Source: Balneolales bacterium
GTDB taxonomy: Bacteria > Bacteroidota > Rhodothermia > Balneolales > HLUCCA01
Assembly: GCA_024711145.1 (NCBI GenBank)
Contig: JANJTJ010000015.1
Location: 1 to 37,113, forward strand
Reading direction: 5' to 3'
Length of the DNA stretch: 37,113 nucleotides
Shown in pieces: positions 7,813 through 18,693 of the stretch. Position numbers and translations under genes: made by a program. Below the pieces are notes generated by a model. That model was not told the DNA's origin, searched no databases, and saw nothing but the letters and a program-made list of their open reading frames with translations. How positions within the stretch are numbered: the first letter of the stretch is position 1; each line of letters begins with the position of its first letter.

Positions 7813-9924
7813 TTATCGGATGTAGCGTTCGAAGAATTCATAATAGCGAACCAGGCGGTCCACGATGTGTGCGGGCTCGCCGGAACGGGAGAGTTCGTGG
7901 CCTTCGCGGGGATAGCGCACGTATTCTACCGGCATGCCGCGGATCTTGAGGGCTTTGTAGAGCATTTCGCTCTGGATCACGCCGGTGCGCAGGTCCTGGT
8001 CGCCGTGTTTGATGAGCAGAGGCGTGCGAATCCGGTCCACATAGGTGATGGGGGAGTTGGCCTCGAGCACGGAGTCCACGTCGGCCTCCCAGGGGTACCC
8101 GCCGAAATGGTTGGGCACCAAGCGCCAAGCGTTGCCTTCGCCCAGGAAGGTGGCCAGGTCGTACACGCCCCGTTGGGCCACGGCGGCCTTGAAGCGGTGG
8201 TCGTGCGCCACAATCCAGGCGGTGAGGTAGCCGGCATAGGAGCCGCCGGTGAGCACCTGCCGGTTTTTGTCGACCCAAGGCAGCGCGGCGGCGATGTCGG
8301 CGGCGGCGAGTACGTCGGCCGCCGGGCCATGGCCCCAGTCGCGGTAGTTGCCGGCCTGGAAATCGCGCCCGTAACCGGCCGATCCCCTGGGGTTGGCGAA
8401 TACCACCCCGTACCCTCGGGAGGTGAAGTAGTTGAATTCGTGCCACATACCAGGCGTGCCCGGTCCCCACATGGCCGCCGGACCCCCATGCATGTTCACC
8501 AGCAACGGATAGGTGCGCCCTTCCACATACCCGGCAGGTTTCATGATCCAGTACTCGATCTCGAAGCCGTCGCGGGTAAGGGTGCCTTTTTCGGGCAAGG
8601 ATACCGTGCGTTCGGCGATCCACCCACTGTTGAGGGTGGTAATGGTTTCGCGGCGGCTGCCGTCGGGGCGGGTTCGCACCAGTTCGTAGGGGTTGGCGGC
8701 CGTGGTGTGCACATAAGCGAACCCGGTGGCCCCCAGATCGAAGGCGCCCACACCCTCATCGGTGCCGGTGATGCGTTCGATGCGGCGGGTACGGGTATCC
8801 AACCGGTAGAGGGGCGAGCCGCCGTTGGACTGGGCCGTGAACCAGACGGTGCGGTTGTCCGGCGCCCATTCGAAGGCACCCACGCTCCGGTCGAACGACT
8901 CGGTAAGGTGGGTGATGCGGCCGGTGGCCGTTTCGTAGAGGAAGAGCCGGGTTTGGGCGTAGCCCTGGTCGAGTTGGTCGCGGCCGCTGAACAACCAGTG
9001 GCGGCCGTCGGGCGATGGGGTCGGGTTGAAGACCGAGTGGTCGGCCATGGTGATGGCCGGCCGGAGGCCGCTACCGTCCCGGTTCATGCGCCAGATGCGG
9101 CTGTGGTTCACCCGGTCGGGATGTTGGGTGCTGTCGAAGGCGGCGGAGAACCAGATCTCGCGCCCGTCGGGGCTCCAGGCCGCTCCACCCACGCTGAAAT
9201 ACCCGTTGGTGAGCTGCACGGGTTTGGCGTCGGGACGATTCTCCACCACATACAGATGGGAGAACCCGGGATGGGGCGCCAGGTCCAGCTCGCCCTGGAA
9301 ATTGAGGCGGTGGATCACCCGGGGATCGTTTTTGGATTCGTTAGCGGCCAGGAAGGCACGCACGGCGTTCAGATCGCCATCGGGATCGGGTTTGGTGCCG
9401 GCCGGCACATCGGCCGGGCGCCGACCCGGACGTTCCGGATCCCATACCGGTCCTTGCCGCCAGAGGCTGTCGGCCGCCAGTTGGGCGTAGCCGGCACCGG
9501 AGCTGAACAGGATATGGGTGCCGTCGGCGGAGAGTTCGTACCCGCCCACCGAAGCGCCGAATGTGAACGCCGGCAGGGCTTCGCCGCCGTCCAGGGGAAG
9601 GCGGAACAAGGTGCTGCGGCGGTCCTGGCTGCGCAGGAAATACACCGAACGCCCGTCGGGGTGCCAGGCGGGTGATGAGGCCGAGGCGGTGCCGGCCGTG
9701 AGTTGCCTATGGCCGCCGTCGGTGTACATCCAGAGTTGGGTCTGAGAGCCGTCTTCGGTGGTTTTGCGGACGGTATAGACCAGACGGCCGCCGTCGGGAC
9801 TCCAGGTGGGCGAACCCGGAACCTGGATCTTGTACAGGTCGGTAGCCCGAACCGGACCCGGTTGGGCTTGGAGGGAAGCGGCGCCGACCCAGAGGCCGAT
9901 TCCCATGAGCAGGAGACGTTTCAT
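7813..9924 (-). CDS. Secreted S9 prolyl-oligopeptidase-family peptidase
   Basis: The 703-residue protein has signal peptide MKRLLLMGIGLWVGAASLQAQ. An N-terminal beta-propeller of TolB/WD40-like blades follows, with repeated WSPDG, WHPDG and PSPDG turns up to about residue 430. The C-terminal alpha/beta-hydrolase domain carries the triad: the nucleophile in GGSYAG (about S562), Asp in HGDQDLRTG and His in EGHEL. Enzymes of this S9 group cleave short peptides, often as acylaminoacyl- or dipeptidyl-peptidases; the exact specificity is open. It is the first gene of a three-gene minus-strand set with the amidohydrolases. A TANNNT hexamer (TATCGT) 8 nt upstream supports the start at 9924 over an ATG 57 nt upstream that would bury the signal peptide. 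Confidence 0.92.
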   Translation of the reverse strand: MKRLLLMGIGLWVGAASLQAQPGPVRATDLYKIQVPGSPTWSPDGGRLVYTVRKTTEDGSQTQLWMYTDGGHRQLTAGTASASSPAWHPDGRSVYFLRSQDRRSTLFRLPLDGGEALPAFTFGASVGGYELSADGTHILFSSGAGYAQLAADSLWRQGPVWDPERPGRRPADVPAGTKPDPDGDLNAVRAFLAANESKNDPRVIHRLNFQGELDLAPHPGFSHLYVVENRPDAKPVQLTNGYFSVGGAAWSPDGREIWFSAAFDSTQHPDRVNHSRIWRMNRDGSGLRPAITMADHSVFNPTPSPDGRHWLFSGRDQLDQGYAQTRLFLYETATGRITHLTESFDRSVGAFEWAPDNRTVWFTAQSNGGSPLYRLDTRTRRIERITGTDEGVGAFDLGATGFAYVHTTAANPYELVRTRPDGSRRETITTLNSGWIAERTVSLPEKGTLTRDGFEIEYWIMKPAGYVEGRTYPLLVNMHGGPAAMWGPGTPGMWHEFNYFTSRGYGVVFANPRGSAGYGRDFQAGNYRDWGHGPAADVLAAADIAAALPWVDKNRQVLTGGSYAGYLTAWIVAHDHRFKAAVAQRGVYDLATFLGEGNAWRLVPNHFGGYPWEADVDSVLEANSPITYVDRIRTPLLIKHGDQDLRTGVIQSEMLYKALKIRGMPVEYVRYPREGHELSRSGEPAHIVDRLVRYYEFFERYIR

Positions 9925-9932
9925 AAGGGGCG

Positions 9933-9938
9933 ACGATA
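9933..9938 (-). promoter_or_regulatory. -10-like hexamer TATCGT, leaderless type
   Basis: TATCGT is followed by CGCCCCTT (8 nt) and the ATG at 9924. It faces the subtilase promoter across a 78-bp divergent region. Confidence 0.4.
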
Positions 9939-9988
9939 GCGAAGCGAACCCCCATTGGCAACCGAAGCGGGAAGCACGCATATCTTTT

Positions 9989-9994
9989 TACTTT
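9989..9994 (+). promoter_or_regulatory. -10-like hexamer TACTTT, leaderless type
   Basis: TACTTT is followed by GCTCCCTT (8 nt) and the ATG at 10003. A second candidate, TATCTT at 9981-9986, has TTGGCA 20 bp upstream at 9955-9960. Confidence 0.4.
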
Positions 9995-10002
9995 GCTCCC
10001 TT

Positions 10003-12667
10003 ATGTGGTGGCTGTCCCTCATCCTCATCCTTCCCCCCGTGGCGGCCAACGACACGGCGGCGGTGCGTATCGGAGCCACCTCCACCCGAACCGGTTTCGA
10101 GAACCGTACCGGGCTCACCGGGGCCGGTGTCACCATGGGACTGTGGGATGCGGGTCCGCCACGGCTCACCCATCAGGAATTCGGTGGTCGGGTAACCTGG
10201 CACGGGGGTGTGAAGGGGACCGATGGCCATGCCACGGCCGTTGCCGGCACCATGGCGGGGGTGGAGGGGTTGGCGCCGGGAGCCGCCGTGCGGGTACACG
10301 ATTTCGGCACCGACCTGGCCACCCTGGCTACCGAAGCGACCGCCGGCTTGCGCATATCGGCACATCCGTATCAGTTTCAGGCGGGTTGGTATCCGTTCCC
10401 GGATCAGGGTGGATGGTCAGATTGGGCCTTTGAGAGGATAGCCGATTTCGGTGACTACCGACTGCTGCCCTACAGATGGGATTCGCTCTTGGTAGCGCAT
10501 CCGAGATTGAACGCCTTCGTTGCGGCGGGGAACCAACGGGGGGAGGGTCCGGCCGAACAACCGGTGAACCATTGGGTTCGAATCGTGGAAACCGGGCAAT
10601 GGGAGAAGGATTCGTTGACCTATCGTCCGCTGGATGGCCCTTGGGATGTGTTGAACGGACCCGCCGTAGCCAAGAACGCCATCGTCATCGGTAATGCGGA
10701 TGGCAGTTCGGGCGGGCGGGGGCCCACCGACGACGGCCGCATCAAGCCGGACTTCGTGGCGCCGGGGGTGGTCGGCCGTACGGCGGCGGCGGGAAGCGAC
10801 GCCGCCTACGGCAGCAGCGGCGGCACGTCGGCGGCGGTGGCGGTGGCCGCGGGCGGGGCGGCGCTGTTTCTGGAGTTGTACCGGAGCGTGTGGCCCGACA
10901 GCGCCGACCCGCTCGCGGCCGAGCTCAAAGCCTGGTGGGCGCACACCGCCGCCGACCTGGGGCCGGCCGGCCCGGCATCACCCCTCCGGTGGGGGCAGGC
11001 CCGATCGGGGCGGGCCCGGCCGGCGGCGGGCGCCCGCCGCCCCCGCCGGCGGCAGCGGCGCGGCACCCGTGCGGGCGGGCACGCCCACCCTCACCGGTGC
11101 CGCGCCCTGGACCCTTTCCCTCGCCCATGGCGGCGGGGACCTCGTGGTCACCCTGGCCTGGACCGACCTCCCCGCCGCCATCGGCGCCGGCGGCCTCGTG
11201 CACGACCTCGACCTCCGCGTCCTCGCTCCCGACCTCACCACCCATTTCCCCTACACCCCCGATCCCGAATCGCCCGACCAGCCCGCCACCACCGGCGACA
11301 ACACCCGCGACCCAATCGAGCAGATCCGTATTCCGGATGCGGAACCGGGCACCTACACCATCAGCATTACCGCCAAATCCCTCACTCAGCCCCAGCGCTT
11401 CGCCTACGTGGCCGGTTCGGGCGACCCCGAGCTGCGGCGGTTCCAGGCGGCCAATGCCGGGTGGCGACTCATCGGGGTGCCTTTTGCCGGCATTCCCTTC
11501 GGCGCGCTCAATGCGGCCTTTTTCACCCAGGGCGGACCCGGCAGCACCTGGGCCACCCATACTGGCGGTTCCTCGAATCTGCTGCTGCACAACGACCATA
11601 CCAACCAGTTCGAAGCGCCGGCGGCCGATGGCGGCACCTTCGAACCGGGACGCGGTTACCTCTTCTACCAATTCGAACACCAGGCCGATTGGGTGCTGGG
11701 CGGCGTGCCGGTGACCGAAGCGGACCTGGACCTGCCTTGGCGCGGGGTGGATACCCTCAGTTATGCCTTGTTGGCCAATCCCTATGCCGAACCCCTCGAT
11801 TTCCATGCGCTCCGTTCCGGTTCCGACGGGTTGGGTCCCCGGTACGCCGTCTGGAACCCGGAAGGGGTGAGCGGAGGCGGCAGCGCGGGTTATGCCTACT
11901 ACAATGCCACCACCGGCCTCGGCAACGCGGGTCGGTACATCGCACCCTTTGCGGGTTTCTGGGCCCATGCCGCCGTAGAGCATGCGGAGGTCCGTTTCCG
12001 TCGGAACCAGACCCGCCGCGGCGTGCCTACCACCTATTTCGGCAAAGAACGCGGTGCCGTGGAGCCCATCCGCGTGGTGGCCCGAGGCGCCGACGGCACC
12101 GAAACCGAACGATGGGTGGTGCGGGGCGACGGATTCGCAGCCGGGTTCGATGCCGGAGACACCCCCATGTTGCCGGACCTGATGGGGCGGGAGGGATTCG
12201 CCATCCTGATCGACGGGTCGGCCTATGCGCATGCGGCTTGGCCGGCCGACTGGGACGCGCCGATCGCATACCGGGTGCCGCCGGGGTTGGCCGAAATCCG
12301 CTGGGAGCGGGAGGGTGAAGTGGTGGACCGTCTGGAGGCGCCCGCCGCCGGCACCGTGGTACGCCCCTGGCCCAGCACGGAAGCGGGGGAGGTGGGGGGC
12401 CGCATCAAAGACTTCCGGTTGGGTGTGTATCCCAACCCGTTCAATCCGTCAACAGAAATCGGTTTTCCGTTGTCAGTTGACAGTCAGGTCCTGTTGATCG
12501 TGTATGACCTGCTGGGTCGGGAGGTGGCGCGGTTGGTGGACGGGCACCTGCCGGCCGGGTCCCACCGCATCCGGTTCGATGCGGCGGGGTTGGCCTCGGG
12601 CGTTTATATGGCCCGGTTGACGGCGGAGGGGGGCACCGCCGTGCGCCTCATGCTGCTGTTGAAATGA
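10003..12667 (+). pseudogene. Secreted subtilase with T9SS-type sorting domain, one-base frameshift
   Basis: A Kp43-like S8 peptidase is split between two frames. Frame 1, from the ATG at 10003, has a short signal peptide (MWWLSLILILPPVAA) and the triad D49 (GLWDAG), H76 (DGHATAVAG) and S276 (GGTSAAVAV), then AADLGPAGP. Frame 2 continues with the C-terminal jelly roll (LVVTLAWTDLP ... VHDLDLRVLAPD), a long beta-rich region, and the sorting motif YPNPFNPSTEIG with VYDLLGREVA. Removing one G from the five-G run at 10991-10995 joins them as LRWGRPDRGG, matching the family's GWG-x-x-D region, and gives about 887 residues. No stop codon interrupts either half near the junction. A sequencing or assembly indel in this extreme-GC stretch is as likely as real inactivation. 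Its end overlaps the convergent antiporter gene by 20 bp. Confidence 0.8.
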
Positions 12668-12693
12668 GCCATCCGGTGTAGCCGAGGTACACC
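12620..12693. repeat. Two hairpins at the overlapping convergent gene ends
   Basis: ACGGCGG / CCGCCGT (12620-12626 and 12636-12642) and CGGTGTA / TACACCG (12674-12680 and 12688-12694) are perfect 7-bp stems flanking the overlap between the subtilase and antiporter genes. Neither has a T-tract, so a terminator role is only a possibility. Confidence 0.35.
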
Positions 12694-13607
12694 GCCATCA
12701 GCACAATGCCTTCCCAACGGTTCACCGACTGACCGGAGCGCATCAGCGGCACGGCGACCAGGGTGGCGGCCACCATCATGCCCAGGTCGATCACGGAGAA
12801 ATCGTAGCTGGGCAGGGGTGCGATGAGGGCGCCGATACCCAGTATGCCCAACAGGTTGAAAATGTTGGACCCGACCACGTTGCCCACGGCGATATCCGAC
12901 TCGCCCTTGAGCGCGGCCACCACCGAGGTGGCCAGTTCGGGCAGGGAAGTACCAATGGCCACGATGGTGAGCCCGATGATGGCTTGCGATACCCCGAATG
13001 CCATGGCGATATCGGTGGCGCCGGTAACCAGCAGCTCCGAACCGCCGGCCAGTCCGGCCAGACCCAGCACCACATATACCCAGGAGAGGGCGGGTTTCAC
13101 GGTGGCCTTGGAGGTGGCGTCGGCGTATTCGTCCTGCACCTCGGGCGACGGATTCTCCTGTTTGGCCTTGCGTACCGATACATACAGGAAAGTGGCCAGC
13201 CCGGCCGCCATCACGGCGCCTTCTACGCGGTTCACCTCGCCGCCGCTCCAGATGAGCCAGGCACCCAGCAGGGTGACCCCCACCATAACGGGAATGTCGA
13301 ACCGGATGAGGTTCACATGCACGGCCATGGGTGAGATGGCCGCCGCCAGGCCCATGATGCCCAAAATGTTGAAGATGTTGGAACCCACCACGTTGCCCAA
13401 GGCGATGGCGCCGTTACCGTCCAACGCCGCGTTCACACTCACGATGAGTTCGGGTGAGGAGGTGCCGAAAGCCACAATGGTGACCCCCACCAGCAAGGGC
13501 GATATGCCCCAACGCAGGGCCAGGGAGGAGGCACCGAGCACCAACCGGTCGGCACCGATGGTGAGGAGGACCAAGCCTCCGATGAGAAAGAGGACAGACG
13601 TGAGCAT
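12648..13607 (-). CDS. CaCA-family Ca2+(Na+)/H+ antiporter (YrbG-like)
   Basis: The 319-residue inner-membrane protein has two inverted halves, each carrying the alpha-repeat signature of the family. The first has VAFGTSSPELIVSV with ALGNVVGSNIFN, and the second has VAIGTSLPELATSV with AVGNVVGSNIFN. About ten membrane segments surround a charged cytoplasmic loop (KAKQENPSPEVQDEYADAT). The acidic residues in the repeats (PEL) bind the exchanged cation in this family; Ca2+ against Na+ or H+ is the usual reaction. It is the last gene of the long minus-strand run, 24 bp after the receiver-kinase gene, and its 3' end overlaps the subtilase stop by 20 bp. Length is normal for the bacterial family. 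Confidence 0.92.
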   Translation of the reverse strand: MLTSVLFLIGGLVLLTIGADRLVLGASSLALRWGISPLLVGVTIVAFGTSSPELIVSVNAALDGNGAIALGNVVGSNIFNILGIMGLAAAISPMAVHVNLIRFDIPVMVGVTLLGAWLIWSGGEVNRVEGAVMAAGLATFLYVSVRKAKQENPSPEVQDEYADATSKATVKPALSWVYVVLGLAGLAGGSELLVTGATDIAMAFGVSQAIIGLTIVAIGTSLPELATSVVAALKGESDIAVGNVVGSNIFNLLGILGIGALIAPLPSYDFSVIDLGMMVAATLVAVPLMRSGQSVNRWEGIVLMAVYLGYTGWLISTAA

Positions 13608-13631
13608 GGATGTGTTTGGATGGATTGAGAT

Positions 13632-14725
<1,094 letters not shown>

Positions 14726-14729
<4 letters not shown>

Positions 14730-15889
14730 GGACGTACGTCGAGCGTGAGCGTGAATGTGGTGCCTTCGCCGAGCCGGCTTTCGACCGAAATCTGTCCGCC
14801 GTGCGCTTCCACGGATCGTTTCACGATGGCCAATCCCAACCCGGTGCCCGGAATATCGGAGGTGTCGGCCGCCCGGAAAAAGGGTTCGAAGATGAGATTG
14901 AGGTCGTCGGCACCGATGCCGGCGCCTTGGTCGGCCACGTACAGATAGATGAGGTCTTCGGTACGGGCCACACCCACCCGTACCGGATTGCCGGCCGGCG
15001 AATATTTGCAGGCGTTGGAGATCAGATTCACCAGGATCTGCCGCACGAGCTTGCGGTCGGCATGTACCGGTTTGATACCCGCCGTACCGATGATGTCGAT
15101 GGGGTGGGAGAACCGGGTGACCATGCGCATCTCTTCGATGAGCCCCACCAGGAAGGGGTTCATCTCCACGGGTTCTTTGGCCACCACCAGTTTGCCGGCA
15201 TCGGCACGCCCCACGATCAGAATATCATCCATCAGTCCGGTGATCTGGCTCACCCCGTCCTGGATGCGTTTGAGGTGGGTGCGCACTTTCTCGGGCGGCC
15301 AATTGGCGCCGTAATGTTCGAGCAGCTCGGCCGAGGTGAGGATGCTGGCCAAGGGGGTGCGGAATTCGTGGGAGGTCATGGTGACGAATTGGGCGCGCAG
15401 TTCGGCCAATCGGGCTTCCTGGCGCAAGGCCCGTTGCACTTCTTCCTCCACCTGGGCCTTGAGTTCCTGCTGGCCGCGGATGCGGTCGGTCACATCCTGC
15501 AGGGATCCTTCATGAAAGGCCAGTTCCCCGTCTTTGTATACCTGTTTGCCGTTGATTTCGACCCAGATGACCCCACCGTCGAACCGGCTCATGCGCACCA
15601 CGAGGTCTTTGACGAACCCGTAGCGTTGCATGGTGGTGAGCCAGAGGGCGTGGTCGTCGTCGCTGGCGTAGAGGTTGCGGGTGGGCAAGGCCATGAGGGT
15701 GGCCGTGTCGGGGTACCCGAGCATGTTCACCATGGCCTGGTTCACTTCCATGAAGCGGCCGTTCGGGCTGGTCTGGTACAGGCCGATGGGTATGCCCTGG
15801 AAGAGTTCCCGGTAGCGGCTTTCCGCATCGATGAGGGCTTTGCGGTGGTCGCGGCGCAGGCGCCACCACTGCATGAGGTTCCGCATCAT
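14726..15889 (-). CDS. PAS-domain histidine kinase
   Basis: The 387-residue protein has no membrane segment. A PAS domain spans about residues 22-135 (YRELFQGIPIGLYQTSPNGR, then IWVEINGKQVYKDGE). A short coiled coil of about 138-168 (QQELKAQVEEEVQRALRQEA) leads into the phosphotransfer domain with H174 in TSHEFRTPLAS. The ATPase domain carries NLISNACKYSP, DQGAGI and GTGLGLAIVKRSVEAHGG. The signal sensed by the PAS domain is unknown. The gene overlaps mgtE upstream by 4 nt and the receiver-kinase gene downstream by 4 nt (ATGA at both ends), so its expression is coupled to Mg2+ transport. The start is the first of two adjacent ATG codons, fixed by that overlap. Confidence 0.92.
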
Positions 15890-17265
15890 CCCAGGGCTCC
15901 GATCATCCAACCGGCCGCCCCGAAATAGATGAGCAGGCCGGTCACGTCCACCAGGGTGGCTACGAAGGGGGCCGACGAGGTGGCGGGATCCAACCCGAGC
16001 CGCCGGAGCAGGAAGGGGAGCATGGACCCGACCAAGGACCCCCAACTGACCACTCCCACCAGGGCCACGGCCACGGTGAGGGCTACGAGCACGCTCTGGC
16101 CGCCGTAGTCGTACCAACCCAGGTATTCCCACCCGAGCACCCGGACCATGCCGATGCAGGCCAGGAACACGCCCAGCACCAGGCCCACCACGGCTTCGCG
16201 CCGCATCACGTTCCACCAATCGGCCATGGTGAGCTCGCCCACGGCCATGGCCCGGATGATGAGGGAGGTGGCCTGCGACCCCGAATTCCCGCCCGAGGAA
16301 ATGATGAGGGGAATGAAGATGGCCAGCACGAGCAGGGTGTCCAGTTGTCCTTCGAACCGCTCCATGGCGCTGGCGGTGAGCATCTGGCCCAGGAAGAGGA
16401 CCGCCAACCACCCGCCCCGTTTGCGGAACATGGTCCATACGTCGGAGCTCAGGTAGCTTTTGTCGAGTACGGCCACACCACCGAGTTTCTGGAAGTCTTC
16501 GGTGGCTTCTTCTTCGGCCACGTCGATGATGTCGTCCACGGTGACGATGCCGAGCAGGATGCCGGAGGAATCGACCACGGGCAGTGCGATGCGGTCGTAT
16601 TTCTTGAGCAGGTCCACGGCCGATTCCTGGTCGGCGGTGGCTTCGATGGAGACGAACTGGCCGTCCATGAGGTCCTCGACGGTGTCGTCGGGCTTGGCCA
16701 GGATGAGATGCGCCAGGTCCAGGGCATCCAGCAGGGTCCATTTCGTGTCGGTCACATAAATGACGTTCACGGTTTCGGAGGCCTTGCCGGCCTGGCGGAT
16801 GTGGTCCAGCGCCTGTTGTACGGTCCAGTTGGCCCGCACCGCCACGTAGTCGGGCGTCATGAGGCGGCCCACGCTGTCCTCGGGGTAGCCGAGCAGCTGG
16901 CGCACTTCCTTCAGGTCTTGGGGCGAAAGCAGGTTGAGCAGGCGCTGGACCACCTGGCCGGGCAATTCCTCGAGCAGGATGGTCCGGTCGTCGGGCGCCA
17001 GGTTGGCCAACAGGTGGCGGGTCTCTTCGGCGGTAAGGGCCGCCAGCAAGGAGTTCTGGTACTCGGGGTCCAGATAGGCGAAGGTCTCGGCACTGATGTG
17101 CCGGGGTAGGATCCGGAAGAAGACGACCTGGTCGGCCAGGTCCAGTTCCATGAGCAGGTCGGCCAATTCGGCTACCTGGATTTCGTCGACGGCGTCGCGC
17201 AGTTCCACCCACTGGCGGTTCTCCAGCATCTGCCGGATGTCGGGCAGCAGGAGTTCCTTGATCAT
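15886..17265 (-). CDS. mgtE: MgtE magnesium transporter
   Basis: The 459-residue inner-membrane Mg2+ channel has the standard order. A helical N domain comes first, about residues 1-130 (ILLEELPGQVVQRLLNLLSP). A tandem CBS pair spans about 135-255 (SVGRLMTPDYVAV, then LPVVDSSGILLGIVTVDDIIDV) and acts as the cytoplasmic Mg2+ sensor. Five membrane helices follow, including the conserved pore segment IPLIISSGGNSGSQATSLIIRA. The family gates Mg2+ influx in response to cytoplasmic Mg2+. The start at 17265 overlaps the stop of the beta-lactamase-like gene (ATGA) and gives a normal N-terminus, MIKELLLPDIRQML; a longer frame upstream is not protein-like. It is embedded in an operon with two kinases and a CaCA antiporter. 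Confidence 0.95.
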   Translation of the reverse strand: MIKELLLPDIRQMLENRQWVELRDAVDEIQVAELADLLMELDLADQVVFFRILPRHISAETFAYLDPEYQNSLLAALTAEETRHLLANLAPDDRTILLEELPGQVVQRLLNLLSPQDLKEVRQLLGYPEDSVGRLMTPDYVAVRANWTVQQALDHIRQAGKASETVNVIYVTDTKWTLLDALDLAHLILAKPDDTVEDLMDGQFVSIEATADQESAVDLLKKYDRIALPVVDSSGILLGIVTVDDIIDVAEEEATEDFQKLGGVAVLDKSYLSSDVWTMFRKRGGWLAVLFLGQMLTASAMERFEGQLDTLLVLAIFIPLIISSGGNSGSQATSLIIRAMAVGELTMADWWNVMRREAVVGLVLGVFLACIGMVRVLGWEYLGWYDYGGQSVLVALTVAVALVGVVSWGSLVGSMLPFLLRRLGLDPATSSAPFVATLVDVTGLLIYFGAAGWMIGALG

Positions 17266-18164
17266 GGGGGCGTCCAGCCGTCGTTGGGTGCGAAATGCCG
17301 CCATACCATGGCGGAAAGGTCCTGGATGAGGCGCCACCCCTCGTTGTCGTCGGTCCAGGAGGTGTCTTCCTGGTTTTTGGTGATCACGCAGAGCACGTAG
17401 GGGCCTTCGGGGGCATGCACCAGCAGCACTTCGGAACGGGAGCGGTTCACCGCACCCTGTTTGGAGGCCACCTGGATGTAGGGCGGAATGGGTGCGATGG
17501 CGGTCTTGTCCCACAGGGTTTTGGTGAGCAGGCGGTACATCTCGTCGGATGCCGCCCGATCCACCACCTCACCGTTGTGGATGCGCCGCAACAAGGTGGC
17601 CATCTCGCGGGGGGTGGTCTGGCCCCAGCCGTATGCGCGCCAATCGGCTTCGCGCCCCGGTGTGCGGCTGTTCACCCGGGTGTGCGCCAACCCGAGGGCT
17701 TCCATCTCGGCATTGATGGCGGTGCCGGTACCGGCCAGTTCCTGCAACCACAGGCTGGCGGTGTTGTCGCTGAACGAGACCATCAGAAAGGCCAACTTGT
17801 GGGTGGTGATGGGCTCGCCGTGTTTCAGGCCGCCCACCACATCCACACCCGGATACAGGCGGAGGGTGTCGTAAGGATGGGTCTGCTCGTAGGTGAAGGC
17901 GCCTTCCCGCATCTTCCGGAATACCCCGACCAGAATGGGGATCTTGACCATGGAGGCGGTGGGGAAGAGGGTGTCGGCCCGGTAACCGATGCTCCGGCCG
18001 CTGGGCAAGTGCTCGAGATGGAAGCCGACATCGCCACGGAACCCGTCGACCCGGGCACGTAGGGCGGCCTCAAGCGTGGCGAGGTCGTTGGCGGGAGTTG
18101 TGACGGGTGAGGTGGTCCGGCAACCGGCCACCAACAGCAGGATCAGAACGATCCGCCCCCGCAT
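17262..18164 (-). CDS. Class A beta-lactamase-like serine hydrolase lipoprotein
   Basis: The 300-residue protein has a lipobox (LLLVAGC, C15). It has the serine beta-lactamase/transpeptidase-like fold with the SxxK motif S71-M-V-K74 and the SDN motif S132-D-N134. The third motif is K235-Q-G rather than K-T/S-G. The usual ExxLN segment with the deacylating Glu is not apparent; the region reads TPGREADWRAYGWGQTTPRE. These features fit the large 'beta-lactamase 2' group of serine hydrolases, many without drug-hydrolysing activity, so resistance should not be inferred from this sequence. It lies 1 nt after the DUF6580-type gene and overlaps mgtE by 4 nt. The periplasmic substrate, perhaps a cell-wall peptide or ester, is unknown. 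Confidence 0.85.
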   Translation of the reverse strand: MRGRIVLILLLVAGCRTTSPVTTPANDLATLEAALRARVDGFRGDVGFHLEHLPSGRSIGYRADTLFPTASMVKIPILVGVFRKMREGAFTYEQTHPYDTLRLYPGVDVVGGLKHGEPITTHKLAFLMVSFSDNTASLWLQELAGTGTAINAEMEALGLAHTRVNSRTPGREADWRAYGWGQTTPREMATLLRRIHNGEVVDRAASDEMYRLLTKTLWDKTAIAPIPPYIQVASKQGAVNRSRSEVLLVHAPEGPYVLCVITKNQEDTSWTDDNEGWRLIQDLSAMVWRHFAPNDGWTPP

Positions 18165-18165
18165 C

Positions 18166-18687
18166 TCATACTCTCCCGATGGCGAGCGAAGGGAAACGGC
18201 GCGAGGCCCATTCGAAACCGCCTACCAACAAGGCGGTGAAGGCCAGGTCTCCGGCCAGGCTGTAGTGGAAGAAGGGAATGGCCATGGTGTAGCACAGCAC
18301 GAACCCGTCCCAGGTCTGCGGGTAGTACCCGCTGCCGAACCAGACGGCGAAGTTGGTCAGCAGGAAGAAGACGGTGGAACCGGCCAGGCTGCCTGCGGTG
18401 ATGGCGCCGGCGGTACGGTGCCTACCCACCCACATGCCGATACCGGCCGTGAGGGCCAAGCCCAGGTACACGGCCCACATGGTGTCGTGGAAGCCGATGA
18501 ACCAGTCGCTGAGCAACATGGCGGCCAAAGGTGCCAGCACGGCCAGGCGCCGGTCGGTCAGGTAGGCTCCGCCCAACAGGGCCATGGCGGCCACGGGCGA
18601 TATGTTGGGTAGCCCGGTGTTCACCAAACGGAACAGGGCGGCGGCCAATACCAGGCCGAGAAGGATCCAGGTGCGACGGTTCGACAT
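18166..18687 (-). CDS. DUF6580-type membrane protein
   Basis: The 173-residue hydrophobic protein has five or six predicted membrane helices. It starts MSNRRTWILLGLVLAAALFR and contains the conserved-looking segments NISPVAAMALLGGAYL, LLSDWFIGFHDTMWAVYLG and FVLCYTMAIPFFHYSLAGD. This pattern matches the DUF6580 family, which resembles substrate-binding S components of ECF transporters in size and topology. That transport role is a guess, since no ECF ATPase or T component is encoded nearby. The start at 18687 is supported by a TANNNT hexamer 6 nt upstream. It is followed 1 nt later by the beta-lactamase-like gene. Confidence 0.75.
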   Translation of the reverse strand: MSNRRTWILLGLVLAAALFRLVNTGLPNISPVAAMALLGGAYLTDRRLAVLAPLAAMLLSDWFIGFHDTMWAVYLGLALTAGIGMWVGRHRTAGAITAGSLAGSTVFFLLTNFAVWFGSGYYPQTWDGFVLCYTMAIPFFHYSLAGDLAFTALLVGGFEWASRRFPSLAIGRV

Positions 18688-18693
18688 GGCCGG

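Noticed and set aside
9955..12318. Frame 1 of the subtilase read as an intact 787-residue protein
   Set aside because: After about 10985 the translation becomes Arg/Pro/His-rich and unlike any domain, while frame 2 shows the expected C-terminal domains up to the sorting signal.
17262..18164. Antibiotic-resistance beta-lactamase
   Set aside because: The KTG motif is altered and the class A Glu motif is not evident; the fold group is mostly non-resistance serine hydrolases.
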